Positions 1 through 7,157 of a DNA stretch of 64,000 bases are shown here, piece by piece. Each line of letters starts with the position of its first letter. The first letter of the stretch is position 1. The notes below the pieces were generated by a model. It was not told the origin of the DNA. It did no database searches and worked only from the letters and a program-made list of their open reading frames with translations. The translations under genes and the position numbers were made by a program. The stretch is taken from positions 1 through 64,000 of the forward strand of contig WMBV01000026.1 of assembly GCA_017745595.1 (NCBI GenBank), in the 5' to 3' direction. Source of the DNA: Bordetella petrii. GTDB lineage: Bacteria > Pseudomonadota > Gammaproteobacteria > Burkholderiales > Burkholderiaceae_B.

Positions 1-557
1 CCAATCCCCCCGCCAGCCCCTGGGTCGATTCGCCCCAGGGCTACGGCGCGATCACCCGCTTCCTGCACTGGGGCATGGCGGCCCTGTTCGCGTGGCAGTT
101 CGTCAGCTCGGGCTTGCATGCCTGGAATCGCGACGCGGAAATCTCGCGCTGGGTCTGGCCGTCGCACGTTGCGCTGGGCGTGGTGCTGCTTGCGCTGGTG
201 GTGCTGCGCGCTCTGTGGGCACTGGAAAACCAGCGGCGCCGCCCGCCCGCCGACGCGGGCCTGTGGGGCCGGCTGGCCTGTGCGGGGCATGCCGGCCTGT
301 ATCTGTTGATGATCGGCGTGCCCGTGCTCGCCCTGCTGCGTTCGTATGGGCGCGGCAAGGGGCTGTCGGTGTTCGGCCTGCAGCTGTTCGAGGCAACCGG
401 CCGCGAGATCGCGCCGCTGGTCGCGCTGGGCAACGCGCTGCATGGCTGGCTGGGCTGGCTGTTGCTGGCGCTGGCGGCCGGGCACGTGGCCATGGTGGCC
501 GTGCACCAATATGTGTGGCGCGACCAGATGGCCGCGCGCATGCTGCCGCGCCGTTGA
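1..557 (+). CDS. Cytochrome b561 family protein, 5' end outside the window
   Basis: Small di-haem b-type cytochrome of the inner membrane, of the family that moves electrons between quinol and periplasmic acceptors or superoxide. The frame is open from the left edge, where codons from base 3 read NPPASPWVDSPQGYGAITRF, the usual b561 N-terminus just ahead of the first helix. The start codon therefore lies outside the window, and the internal ATG at 75 is too late. Four hydrophobic helices are visible, with histidines typical of haem ligands (FLHWG early, SHVALG in helix 2, CAGHAGLY in helix 3, AAGHVAMVAVH in helix 4). The stop is at 555-557. A second b561 paralogue lies at 10024. The physiological electron partner cannot be told from sequence. 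Confidence 0.85.
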   Translation, partial: NPPASPWVDSPQGYGAITRFLHWGMAALFAWQFVSSGLHAWNRDAEISRWVWPSHVALGVVLLALVVLRALWALENQRRRPPADAGLWGRLACAGHAGLYLLMIGVPVLALLRSYGRGKGLSVFGLQLFEATGREIAPLVALGNALHGWLGWLLLALAAGHVAMVAVHQYVWRDQMAARMLPRR

Positions 558-599
558 GTGCCCGGGCGCGGGCGGTGATAGCGGGCGTCTGTACGCAAC

Positions 600-628
600 G
601 GTGTCAGGCACCTGCGGAGCCTGACACC
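600..628. repeat. REP-like palindrome, GTGTCAGGC subtype (29 bp)
   Basis: Arms GGTGTCAGGC and GCCTGACACC around a short CG-rich centre. It is the first member of the pair between the convergent b561 gene and the small gene at 687. Same family as the copies near 5.2, 9.9, 35.1, 40.8, 46.9 and 55.4 kb. Confidence 0.85.
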
Positions 629-647
629 AGGGGCCGCGATTGCTTCA

Positions 648-678
648 GGTGTCTGACTCCCGAAGGGTGTCAGACACC
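648..678. repeat. REP-like palindrome, GTGTCTGAC subtype (31 bp)
   Basis: Arms GGTGTCTGAC and GTCAGACACC with an inner CCC-GAA-GGG, so the whole unit folds into one hairpin with a single T-T mismatch. It lies 19 bp after the first copy and 8 bp before the stop of the minus-strand gene, so it could also end transcription or protect 3' ends. Confidence 0.88.
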
Positions 679-686
679 GCCTGGGT

Positions 687-887
687 TCAAAGCGTTCTCA
701 GCCATTGCCAGGCGTCCTGGGCGCGGCACCAGCCGCGTACCAGGGGCGCCGGCATCCAGTCGGGCACGGTATTGCAGACCTCGTCGATCACCAGGCTGTC
801 GGCGCGCATGTCGGCGGCTTGTTCGGGCGTGGCCCGGAACATGACGTCCCATCGGGCATGGACGGCGATCGAATAGCGCTTTCTCAT
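687..887 (-). CDS. Small hypothetical protein (66 aa)
   Basis: I do not recognise this family. The product begins MRKRYSIAVHARWDVMF and ends in WQWLRTL. It is rich in Trp, Arg and acidic residues, has no signal peptide or membrane helix, and has two Cys that do not form a recognisable metal motif. The ATG at 887 is preferred because GGAG sits about 9 bases upstream; an alternative start at 935 would add 16 residues with no ribosome site. It is downstream of and on the same strand as the DUF763 gene, about 80 bp away, so it may be co-transcribed. Coding status rests on the ribosome site and compositional fit only. Confidence 0.5.
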   Translation of the reverse strand: MRKRYSIAVHARWDVMFRATPEQAADMRADSLVIDEVCNTVPDWMPAPLVRGWCRAQDAWQWLRTL

Positions 888-966
888 GGCGGCTCCGGAT
901 TCGGCGATGTGGGGGCTCGCCCCTCGCCCCCGCAATACGCAAACCCTGTGCCGCGCGTCGCGGTAT

Positions 967-2205
967 TCAGGCTTCCCAGCCGTAGATGCTGCGCCCGCCG
1001 TAGCCGGCCGACTCTTGCAGTTCTTGCTCGATGAACTCGGGCAGCGCCGGCCCGCGGGCCGTTTTTTCCAGGCGCCGCGCCTGCTGGTCGAGCCGGCGCA
1101 GGGCCTGCAGCCGTTCGTCGTTGCCCAGCGCGGCCTTGCCCACGGCGCTTTTCAGTACGTCGATGGTTTGGTCGTATACCGCGCAAGGCACGGGATAGGG
1201 ATGCCGGTCTTTGCCGCCATGGGCCAGCGAAAAGCGCGCCGGATCGGTGAAGCGGCACGGGCTGCCGTGCACGACCTCGGCCACCAGCGCCAGCGAGCGT
1301 ACCGTACGCGCGCCCACGCCGGGCACCAGCAGCAGGTCGGCGAAGTCGGCCGGGCCGCTTTCGGCGGCCGCCGCCAGCGCGCCGTGCAACCGCCGCATGT
1401 TGACGTCTTTGGGGCGCACGTCGTGGTGAGCGGGCATGACCAGATGCGGCAGCGGCAACTGGGCCGGTTCGGCGGGCGCCTGGGCGGCCGGGGCGTCGTG
1501 CCGGGCCAGGGCCGCGGCTTCTTGCACGATGAAATCGGGGCCCTGCTCGTGCAGCAGCGCCAGCTGGCCTTGCCGCGACGCGGCCGCGCGGCGGTCGGTC
1601 AGGTTGACGATGCGGCCCTGGTTGACGCCGTCGATGGCGGCGTGCGGGGCGTCGACGAAGTCCTGCAAGTCTTGCGACAGCCAATGGTAGCGGCGCGCCA
1701 GGCCGCTGGCGTCGTTCATGCCCTGCTGCACCACTGTCCAGTGGCCGTCGTCGGTCACGATGAAGCCGTGCAGGTATAAGTTGAAACCGTCTTGCACGGC
1801 CGCGCTGTCTACCTTGGCGACCAGGCGGCTGGCGCGCGCCAGGGCATCGCCGTCCAGCCCCACGCGCTCGCTTACCAGGGCCAGTTCGCCGGGGGTTTTG
1901 CGCGAATGCTGGCCGCGCCCGCCGCACACATGGATGCCCAGTTCGCCCGCCAAGGGTTGCAGGCCGCGCTTGAGCGCGCCGATCACGCTGGTGGTAATGC
2001 CCGAGGAATGCCAGTCCATGCCCATGACGGCTCCGAAAGACTGGAACCAGAATGGGTGTGCCAGCCGGCGCAGGAATTCGTCCCGGCCGTAATGATGCAC
2101 GATGGCCTGCGCGATGATGGCGCCCAGGCGCGACATGCGCTGCCCCAGCCACGCCGGCACCCGGCCGCCATGCAACGGCAAATCGGCGCTGCCGGCGCGT
2201 CGCAT
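967..2205 (-). CDS. DUF763 domain-containing protein
   Basis: Protein of 412 aa whose opening (RRAGSADLPLHGGRVPAWL) and following region match the DUF763 family, found in archaea and scattered bacteria and without an established function. A glycine hairpin LLLVPGVGARTVRSLALV near residues 290-307 reads like a helix-hairpin-helix motif, as found in DNA-binding and repair proteins. Conserved blocks with HPFWFQSFG and GMDWHSSGITT lie in the first quarter. There is no signal peptide or membrane helix, so it is probably cytoplasmic. The gene stands alone between a small unknown gene and an amino-acid permease. A nucleic-acid role is an inference from the hairpin motif, not a demonstrated function. 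Confidence 0.85.
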   Translation of the reverse strand: MRRAGSADLPLHGGRVPAWLGQRMSRLGAIIAQAIVHHYGRDEFLRRLAHPFWFQSFGAVMGMDWHSSGITTSVIGALKRGLQPLAGELGIHVCGGRGQHSRKTPGELALVSERVGLDGDALARASRLVAKVDSAAVQDGFNLYLHGFIVTDDGHWTVVQQGMNDASGLARRYHWLSQDLQDFVDAPHAAIDGVNQGRIVNLTDRRAAASRQGQLALLHEQGPDFIVQEAAALARHDAPAAQAPAEPAQLPLPHLVMPAHHDVRPKDVNMRRLHGALAAAAESGPADFADLLLVPGVGARTVRSLALVAEVVHGSPCRFTDPARFSLAHGGKDRHPYPVPCAVYDQTIDVLKSAVGKAALGNDERLQALRRLDQQARRLEKTARGPALPEFIEQELQESAGYGGRSIYGWEA

Positions 2206-2295
2206 GGTATTGCTCCGTAAATCGATGACGGCCGCCAGTTTACCAACCGGGCATCGGCCCCGGGCGGCGTGCCGTCATCTTGCCGGAAGCCGGGC

Positions 2296-3690
2296 CTAGT
2301 CTTCCGTCAGGTGTTCCGGATCGAGGTGGCGGTGTTCTTTGCGATGCACCAGCAGGGTCACCCCCCACATGACGACCCCCAGCGCCAGCAGCCAGCCCGC
2401 CACCTGGTACTGGATGGGATCGCGGCCGGTGAACGGCGTGACCAGGAACAGGCAGACGGCCGCGCCCAGGCACGACAGCACTGTGTTGGCGCGGAAATGC
2501 TCGTGCTGGACCGGATCGCGGCGCAGGACCAGCACGGCGATGTTGACGAAGGTGAACACGCCCAGCAGCAGCAGGGCGGTGGTGCCGCCCAGCGCGCTGA
2601 TGGCCTTGGAATTGCTGGCCGAGACCAGCACGATCAGGCCAAGCCCCAGCGCGGTGGTGAACAGGATGGCCGACCACGGGGTACGGGTGCGCTGGTGCAC
2701 GTACGACAGGAACTTGGGCAGCACGCCCTGGCGCGACATACCGTACAGCAGCCGGCTGGCCATCATCATGTTGATCAGCGCCGAGTTCGCCACGGCGAAC
2801 ATCGAGATGACGGGCATGATGGTTTCCATGGGCAGGTTCGGCGCGGCGCGCTGCACCACCAGCACCAGCGGCGTCGAGCTGGCCGCCAGTTCGCCCACGG
2901 GAATCAGCGCCACGGCGCAGATCGACACCAGCACGTAAATGACGGCCGTGATGCCCAGCCCCGTCAGCATGACCTTGGGAAAGATGCGGTGCGGATCGTG
3001 CGTTTCTTCGGCCATGTTGACCGAGTCTTCGAAGCCGACCATGGCAAAGAAGGCCAGGGCCGTGGCTGACGTAATGGCCAGGAACACGCTTTTGTTTTCG
3101 GGGGTCTCGAAGGCCACCACGCGCGAGAAGTCGGCCTGGCCGCCGGCGATGGCGTAAAAGCCCAGGACGATCACCAGCAGCAGGCCGCTGAGTTCGACCA
3201 GCGTGAGCACCACGTTGGCTTTCACGCTTTCCGAGGCGCCGCGGAAATTCACGATCATGATCAGCAGCATGAAGCCCAGCGCGCCCAGGGTGACCACGGC
3301 GGGATCGGCGTCGACCCCCAGCGCCACGAACAGGTTGGCCGAGAAGGCGCGCGAGGCCGTGGCGGCCGAGGTCAGGCCCGAGCACATCACGGTAAAGCAG
3401 ACGATGAAGGTCAGGAAGTGCACGCCGAAGGCCTTGTGCACGTATAGGGCGGCGCCGGCGGCGCGGGGATATTTAGTAACCAGTTCCAGGTAGGAAAAGG
3501 CCGTCAGCAGCGCCACCACGAAGGCGACCAGGAAGGGTGCCCAGGCCGCGCCGCCCACTTCGGCGGCCACCTGGCCGGTCAGGGCGTAGATCCCGGTGCC
3601 CAGGATGTCGCCGACGATGAATAGCAGCAGCAGCTTCGGTCCCATCACCCGCTTGAGCGGGGTGTGTTCCAGGCTGTCCTGGTTAGACAT
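2296..3690 (-). CDS. APC-family amino acid permease
   Basis: Inner-membrane transporter of 464 aa in the amino acid-polyamine-organocation superfamily, importing or exchanging amino acids. About twelve hydrophobic helices are visible. The first contains the unwound GDILGTGIYALTG signature that lines the substrate site, and helix 6 carries FFAMVGFEDSVNMAEE, a family hallmark. The C-terminus is short, charged and His-rich (LVHRKEHRHLDPEH). The ATG at 3690 is chosen over an upstream frame extension because GGAGGAG lies immediately 5' of it. It is transcribed alone, with twin palindromes about 65 bp upstream that may be regulatory. The substrate cannot be called; cationic or small neutral amino acids are possible. 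Confidence 0.88.
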   Translation of the reverse strand: MSNQDSLEHTPLKRVMGPKLLLLFIVGDILGTGIYALTGQVAAEVGGAAWAPFLVAFVVALLTAFSYLELVTKYPRAAGAALYVHKAFGVHFLTFIVCFTVMCSGLTSAATASRAFSANLFVALGVDADPAVVTLGALGFMLLIMIVNFRGASESVKANVVLTLVELSGLLLVIVLGFYAIAGGQADFSRVVAFETPENKSVFLAITSATALAFFAMVGFEDSVNMAEETHDPHRIFPKVMLTGLGITAVIYVLVSICAVALIPVGELAASSTPLVLVVQRAAPNLPMETIMPVISMFAVANSALINMMMASRLLYGMSRQGVLPKFLSYVHQRTRTPWSAILFTTALGLGLIVLVSASNSKAISALGGTTALLLLGVFTFVNIAVLVLRRDPVQHEHFRANTVLSCLGAAVCLFLVTPFTGRDPIQYQVAGWLLALGVVMWGVTLLVHRKEHRHLDPEHLTED

Positions 3691-3755
3691 GCTCTTCTCC
3701 TCCAGTTTCCCGTATAAGGACGCCAGTATGTTCCAGGAGCGGGCGATCCGTCGCC

Positions 3756-3779
3756 GTGACTGTGTCACGGTTATTAACC
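3756..3779. promoter_or_regulatory. Adjacent palindromes upstream of the APC permease
   Basis: Two short perfect inverted repeats abut: GTGAC-TGT-GTCAC at 3756-3768 and GGTTA-T-TAACC at 3769-3779, in the divergent region between the permease (starts 3690) and the DUF4142 gene (starts 3927). Position and symmetry fit an operator, but the regulator is unknown. Confidence 0.4.
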
Positions 3780-3926
3780 AGAACTTTCAAGAATGAGAGC
3801 CGGGGCCGGCGAAGTTCCCGCGTTGTTCGCACAGGTATGGCGTTTGCTGGTATTGCCAGTGCTTTTCGGCATGGCGGGAAAGCCTGACAACCGACACGCG
3901 TCCGGCGTGTTGCAACGGAGGCCCTT

Positions 3927-4583
3927 ATGAAACTACGTAATATCACGCTCGGCATGATGACGGCCGGCGCAATGTTGATGGCGGGCGGCAGCCTGGCCCA
4001 GCCTCAGCCCACGACGCCGGCTCCAGCCACACAGGACGCTCCGGCGACCCAAAGCGCGCCGGCCAGCCCCGGCGCGCCCGCGACGCAGACCGCGCCCGCG
4101 ACGCCCGGCGCCGCGGCCCCGGACGCCGGCAAGTCCACGCTGGATGGCGACGACAAGGATTTCCTGGAAAACGCGGCGCAGGCGGGCCACGCCGAAATCG
4201 AAGGCAGCAAGATGGCCCAAGAGAAAGCCAAGGACCCCGACGTCAAGGCCTTTGCCGACAAGATGATCCAGGACCACACCAAGGTCGGCGAAGAGCTGGC
4301 GGCCCTGGCCAGCAAGAAGGGCTATACGCCGCCCGAAGGGCCGTCGCTGTTGCAGAAGGCCAAGATCAAGACGCTGAGCCTGACCGATGACGGCTTCGAC
4401 GGGATGTATATCGACCAGATCGGGGTGTCGGCGCACGAAGACGCGGTCAAGCTATTCCAGGATGCCTCGGCCAATGCCAAGGACCCCGACATCAAGGCGT
4501 TCGCCGCGGAGCACCTGCCCGCCCTGCAGGAACACCTGAGCATGGCGCAGCAGCTGCAAGAGAAGCAGAAGGCCCGTAAGTAA
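3927..4583 (+). CDS. Secreted DUF4142 (ferritin-like fold) protein
   Basis: Protein of 218 aa exported to the periplasm or envelope. An N-terminal signal peptide (MKLRNITLGMMTAGAMLMAGG, cleavage near SLAQ) is followed by about 45 residues of low-complexity Ala/Pro/Thr (repeats of the kind APATQ), then a DUF4142 domain from about residue 75 to 213. The domain is helical and charged, with two related halves, each having a conserved KDPD element (AKDPDVKAFADKM and AKDPDIKAFAAEHL). The family is often linked to envelope stress, but no activity is established. A strong GGAGG ribosome site precedes the ATG, and the leader contains a small ACACGC/GCGTGT hairpin. A stable hairpin follows the stop. 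Confidence 0.85.
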   Translation: MKLRNITLGMMTAGAMLMAGGSLAQPQPTTPAPATQDAPATQSAPASPGAPATQTAPATPGAAAPDAGKSTLDGDDKDFLENAAQAGHAEIEGSKMAQEKAKDPDVKAFADKMIQDHTKVGEELAALASKKGYTPPEGPSLLQKAKIKTLSLTDDGFDGMYIDQIGVSAHEDAVKLFQDASANAKDPDIKAFAAEHLPALQEHLSMAQQLQEKQKARK

Positions 4584-4607
4584 CGGGAAAGGCAAGTAGA
4601 CAAGGAA

Positions 4608-4646
4608 GCGGTGGCGCGCGGGGCGCTCGCTGTCGCGCGCCGCCGC
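4608..4646 (+). terminator. Strong GC hairpin after the DUF4142 gene
   Basis: Thirteen-base arms, 4608-4620 and 4634-4646, pair with one G-U wobble around a 13-base loop, 25 bp after the stop codon. There is no T-run, so it may act as a Rho-assisted end or a 3' stabiliser rather than a classic terminator. Confidence 0.4.
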
Positions 4647-4839
4647 TACGTCGCTTACGCGCAAAACCCGATTGCACTGCGGGGCATATAGGAGTATCCA
4701 TTAGGGTAACGATAGTTCGCGAGACAACCCGCTGGTGTCTGGGGCGGATCGGGCGGCACAGCCCGGCCATGCAACGACACCGGGGCCAGAATTCCGCGCG
4801 GGGTACCCGCCTCGCCGGAAGATAAGCTAGGAGGGGCTT

Positions 4840-5130
4840 ATGGCAGTGGTGTATGTGGAGTTCGAACGTGAACGCGCCGGCAAGGTGCGTTCTGCCCAAA
4901 AGGCCCGCCATGGCGCGCGGCCGGCGCCAGCCTGTACCGGCAGCGCGCGCAATACATTCCTGGCCTGCATGACCCTGGCCCCCTTGGCCGGCCTGGCTGC
5001 TCCGTTGTGGGCAGTGCCCGCGCTGGGCGAGGCGGCAGGCTGGGCCCTGGCCGGCGCCGGCCTGCTGGGCTGCGTGCTGCTACTGTTCCGCCTGGCCAGG
5101 CTCGAGGCCGACCGCGCTCGCGACGACTGA
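4840..5130 (+). CDS. Small membrane protein of unknown function (96 aa)
   Basis: I do not recognise this family. The N-terminal 40 residues are basic and hydrophilic. They are followed by two hydrophobic stretches (about residues 43-61 and 66-86, the second ending GCVLLLFRLARLEADRARDD), suggesting a two-helix inner-membrane protein with both ends cytoplasmic. An unusually good ribosome site (AGGAGG) 6-7 bases before the ATG supports translation. It stands between a hairpin-terminated gene and a triplet of REP-like palindromes, so it is probably monocistronic. No function is suggested by context. Confidence 0.6.
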   Translation: MAVVYVEFERERAGKVRSAQKARHGARPAPACTGSARNTFLACMTLAPLAGLAAPLWAVPALGEAAGWALAGAGLLGCVLLLFRLARLEADRARDD

Positions 5131-5146
5131 ATCCGCGCTCAGGCTG

Positions 5147-5177
5147 GGTGCCTGACTCCCGTAGGGTGTCGGACACC
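5147..5177. repeat. REP-like palindrome (first of three)
   Basis: A hybrid copy: the left arm is GGTGCCTGAC and the right arm GTCGGACACC, so the arms differ from the consensus at two places and no longer pair perfectly. It lies 17 bp after the stop of the small membrane protein. Confidence 0.75.
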
Positions 5178-5197
5178 GAAGTGCCATCTCCCGACCA

Positions 5198-5228
5198 GGT
5201 GTCTGACTCCCGAAGGGTGTCAGACACC
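5198..5228. repeat. REP-like palindrome, GTGTCTGAC subtype (second of three)
   Basis: Identical in sequence and orientation to the copy at 648-678, including the GAA loop. Confidence 0.88.
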
Positions 5229-5256
5229 GAAACGAGTCCAGCTTTCTCGACACGGC

Positions 5257-5287
5257 GGTGTCAGGCACCCTGCGGGAGCCTGACACC
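5257..5287. repeat. REP-like palindrome, GTGTCAGGC subtype, opposite orientation (third of three)
   Basis: Arms GGTGTCAGGC and GCCTGACACC around ACCCTGCGGGA. Its asymmetric centre is inverted relative to the previous copy, so the two face each other as in a BIME pair. Identical to the copies at 35167 and 46931. Confidence 0.88.
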
Positions 5288-5317
5288 TGGCTGCTCTTGA
5301 CCCGTTCGCGCCCTCGC

Positions 5318-5347
5318 TTGCCCCACGCGCTTTACTTCCGGTACACT
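5318..5347 (+). promoter_or_regulatory. Putative promoter of the Bug/GntR/dehydratase operon
   Basis: TTGCCC (5318-5323) and TACACT (5342-5347) are 18 bp apart, a fair sigma-70 match 38 bp before the start codon. The palindrome that follows begins at the last base of the -10, which is a classic repressor position. Confidence 0.45.
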
Positions 5348-5366
5348 TGTATTGTCATCAATACAA
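5347..5366. promoter_or_regulatory. Perfect palindromic operator, probably for the GntR regulator
   Basis: TTGTATTG and CAATACAA form perfect 8-bp arms around TCAT, ending 18 bp before the ATG of the binding-protein gene. The arms contain GTAT/ATAC, as expected for a GntR (HutC subfamily) dimer site, and a GntR/UTRA gene is the next gene but one. Autoregulation is an inference. Confidence 0.6.
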
Positions 5367-5384
5367 CAGGGCAGGAGACATTCC

Positions 5385-6350
5385 ATGCACAGATTGCAAC
5401 GCCTCGCCGTGGGCGGCGCGCTATTGGGCGCGCTGGCCTTGCCGCTGGCTTCCACCGCCGCGCCGGGCGACGCCATCAAACTGGTAGTGGGCGCGCCGCC
5501 GGGCGGCACGACCGACACCGTGGCGCGCAGCATCGCGCAGCGCATGTCGCAAGACCTGCAGCGCACCGTGCTGGTCGAGAACAAGCCGGGGGCGGGCGGC
5601 AATATCGCCGCCGACTACGTCGCCAAGAGCAATCCCGACGGCAATACGCTGCTGGTCACGTTCACCAGCTTTTCCATCAATGCCACCCTGTACCGCAACC
5701 TGCCGTTCGACCCGGTGCGCGACTTCACCCCGATCAGCATGCTGGCCAACGTGCCCAGCGTGCTGGTCGCCCGCAAAGATTTCCCGGCCCAGTCCATGCC
5801 GGAATTCGTGTCGCTGGTGAAGGCCAATCCCGGCAAATACACCATGGCGCTGGGCGCCATCGGTTCGTCGCTGCATTTGGCGGGCGAGCGCATGAAAATG
5901 CTGACCGGCATGGATATTCTCAACGTGCCCTACAAGGGCACCAGCCCCGCCATCACCGACTTGCTGGGCGGGCAGGTCGACATGATGTTCGCCAGCTCGC
6001 TCAATGCGATGCCGCACATCAAGAGCGGCGCGCTCAAGGCATTGGGCGTCACCAGCCCGCAACCGCTGGCCCAGTTTCCGGGCGTGCCGCCCATTGGCGA
6101 TACCATCAAGGGTTTTGAGTCCAATGCCTGGTTCGCCTTGTTCGGCCCGGCTGGCCTGCCGCCCGAAACGCTGGCGAAATTGAATGCCGCGGCGCGCAAG
6201 GCGGTGGCCGCGCCCGAATTCCGCCAATTGCTCGAGCGCGAGGCAGCCGTTGCGGTAAGCAGCAGCCCCGAAGAACTGGATGCATTCGTACGCAAAGATA
6301 TCGAGCGTTACGCCGAGATCGTGAAGTTCACCGGCGCCACGGTCGATTGA
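5385..6350 (+). CDS. Bug-family (TctC-like) periplasmic binding protein
   Basis: Periplasmic solute receptor of 321 aa. It has a signal peptide (MHRLQRLAVGGALLGALALP, cleavage after about residue 26) and the family core: KLVVGAPPGGTTDTVAR with the ligand-loop PPGG, VENKPGAGGN, and a C-terminal half with GGQVDMMF. Bug receptors bind small carboxylates or other organic acids and normally feed a TctA/TctB membrane pair, but no membrane subunits are nearby. The ATG at 5385 is preferred because GGAG precedes it and the signal peptide starts there; an in-frame ATG at 5352 lies inside the operator. It heads the five-gene operon, so its ligand is probably the substrate of the downstream dehydratase/lyase. 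Confidence 0.9.
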   Translation: MHRLQRLAVGGALLGALALPLASTAAPGDAIKLVVGAPPGGTTDTVARSIAQRMSQDLQRTVLVENKPGAGGNIAADYVAKSNPDGNTLLVTFTSFSINATLYRNLPFDPVRDFTPISMLANVPSVLVARKDFPAQSMPEFVSLVKANPGKYTMALGAIGSSLHLAGERMKMLTGMDILNVPYKGTSPAITDLLGGQVDMMFASSLNAMPHIKSGALKALGVTSPQPLAQFPGVPPIGDTIKGFESNAWFALFGPAGLPPETLAKLNAAARKAVAAPEFRQLLEREAAVAVSSSPEELDAFVRKDIERYAEIVKFTGATVD

Positions 6351-6371
6351 TGTTCCCGACTGGAGCCCACT

Positions 6372-7157
6372 GTGCCCGATAGCCCGTTGCCGCTGTATCA
6401 CAAGGTATACCTGCTGTTGAAACAGCGGTTGGCGGCGGGCGGCTTTCCCGCCGATGCGGCCATGCCGGGCGAGAACGCGCTGGCCACGGAATACGGCGTG
6501 TCGCGGCTGACGATACGCCGTTCGCTCGACGCGCTCGAGGCCGAAGGCCTGATCGAGCGGCGCCAGGGGCGCGGCACCTACGCCCTGCGGCAGGCGCCGC
6601 TGTCGGCGCCGCAGCACAGTTCCGACATCGACACCCTGATGGAGCACCTGGCGCGCATGGGTATGCAAACCCAGGTACGCCTGCTGGAACTCGACACCAT
6701 CGCGGCCACCCCGCAGGTGGCGACGCGGCTGGAACTGCCCGGCGGCGCGCTGGTGCAGCGTTCGGTGCGGCTGCGCAGCCATCAGGGCCTGCCGTTTTCG
6801 TATCTGACCACCTATGTGCCCGACGACATCGGGCAGCGCATCCGCCGCAAAGACCTCGGATCCAAGCCCTTGCTGGCCATTTTCCGCGACCTCGGCGTGC
6901 GGGTGGCCGGCGCGGAACAAGCCATTTCGGCCGTGCTGGCCGAACCGGGCGTGGCCGAACTGCTCGAGGTCCCGGTCGGGGCGGCGCTGCTCAGCCTGCA
7001 TCGGGTGGTGCGCGATGAATCGGGCCGGCCCGTGGAATGGCTGCACGCCCAGTACCGGCCCGATCGCTACGAATACCGTATGAACATGCAAGCCCACGAC
7101 ATGCCCGGCCAGCCGACCTGGCTGCCGGCCGCCCTGTCGGCGGGGGCTGGCGCTTGA
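6372..7157 (+). CDS. GntR-family regulator with UTRA domain
   Basis: Transcription factor of 261 aa. An N-terminal winged helix-turn-helix (about residues 8-72, with NALATEYGVSRLTIRRSLDA and the wing ERRQGRGTYA) is joined to a UTRA effector-binding domain (about 85-235, with GALVQRSVRLRSHQGLPFSY and YRPDRYEYRM). This is the HutC subfamily, in which a pathway metabolite releases the repressor. The start is GTG at 6372. The gene is inside the operon it probably controls: the binding-protein gene ends 21 bp upstream, and its TGA overlaps the ATG of the dehydratase large subunit by one base. The palindrome at 5347 is the likely target. Confidence 0.9.
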   Translation: MPDSPLPLYHKVYLLLKQRLAAGGFPADAAMPGENALATEYGVSRLTIRRSLDALEAEGLIERRQGRGTYALRQAPLSAPQHSSDIDTLMEHLARMGMQTQVRLLELDTIAATPQVATRLELPGGALVQRSVRLRSHQGLPFSYLTTYVPDDIGQRIRRKDLGSKPLLAIFRDLGVRVAGAEQAISAVLAEPGVAELLEVPVGAALLSLHRVVRDESGRPVEWLHAQYRPDRYEYRMNMQAHDMPGQPTWLPAALSAGAGA

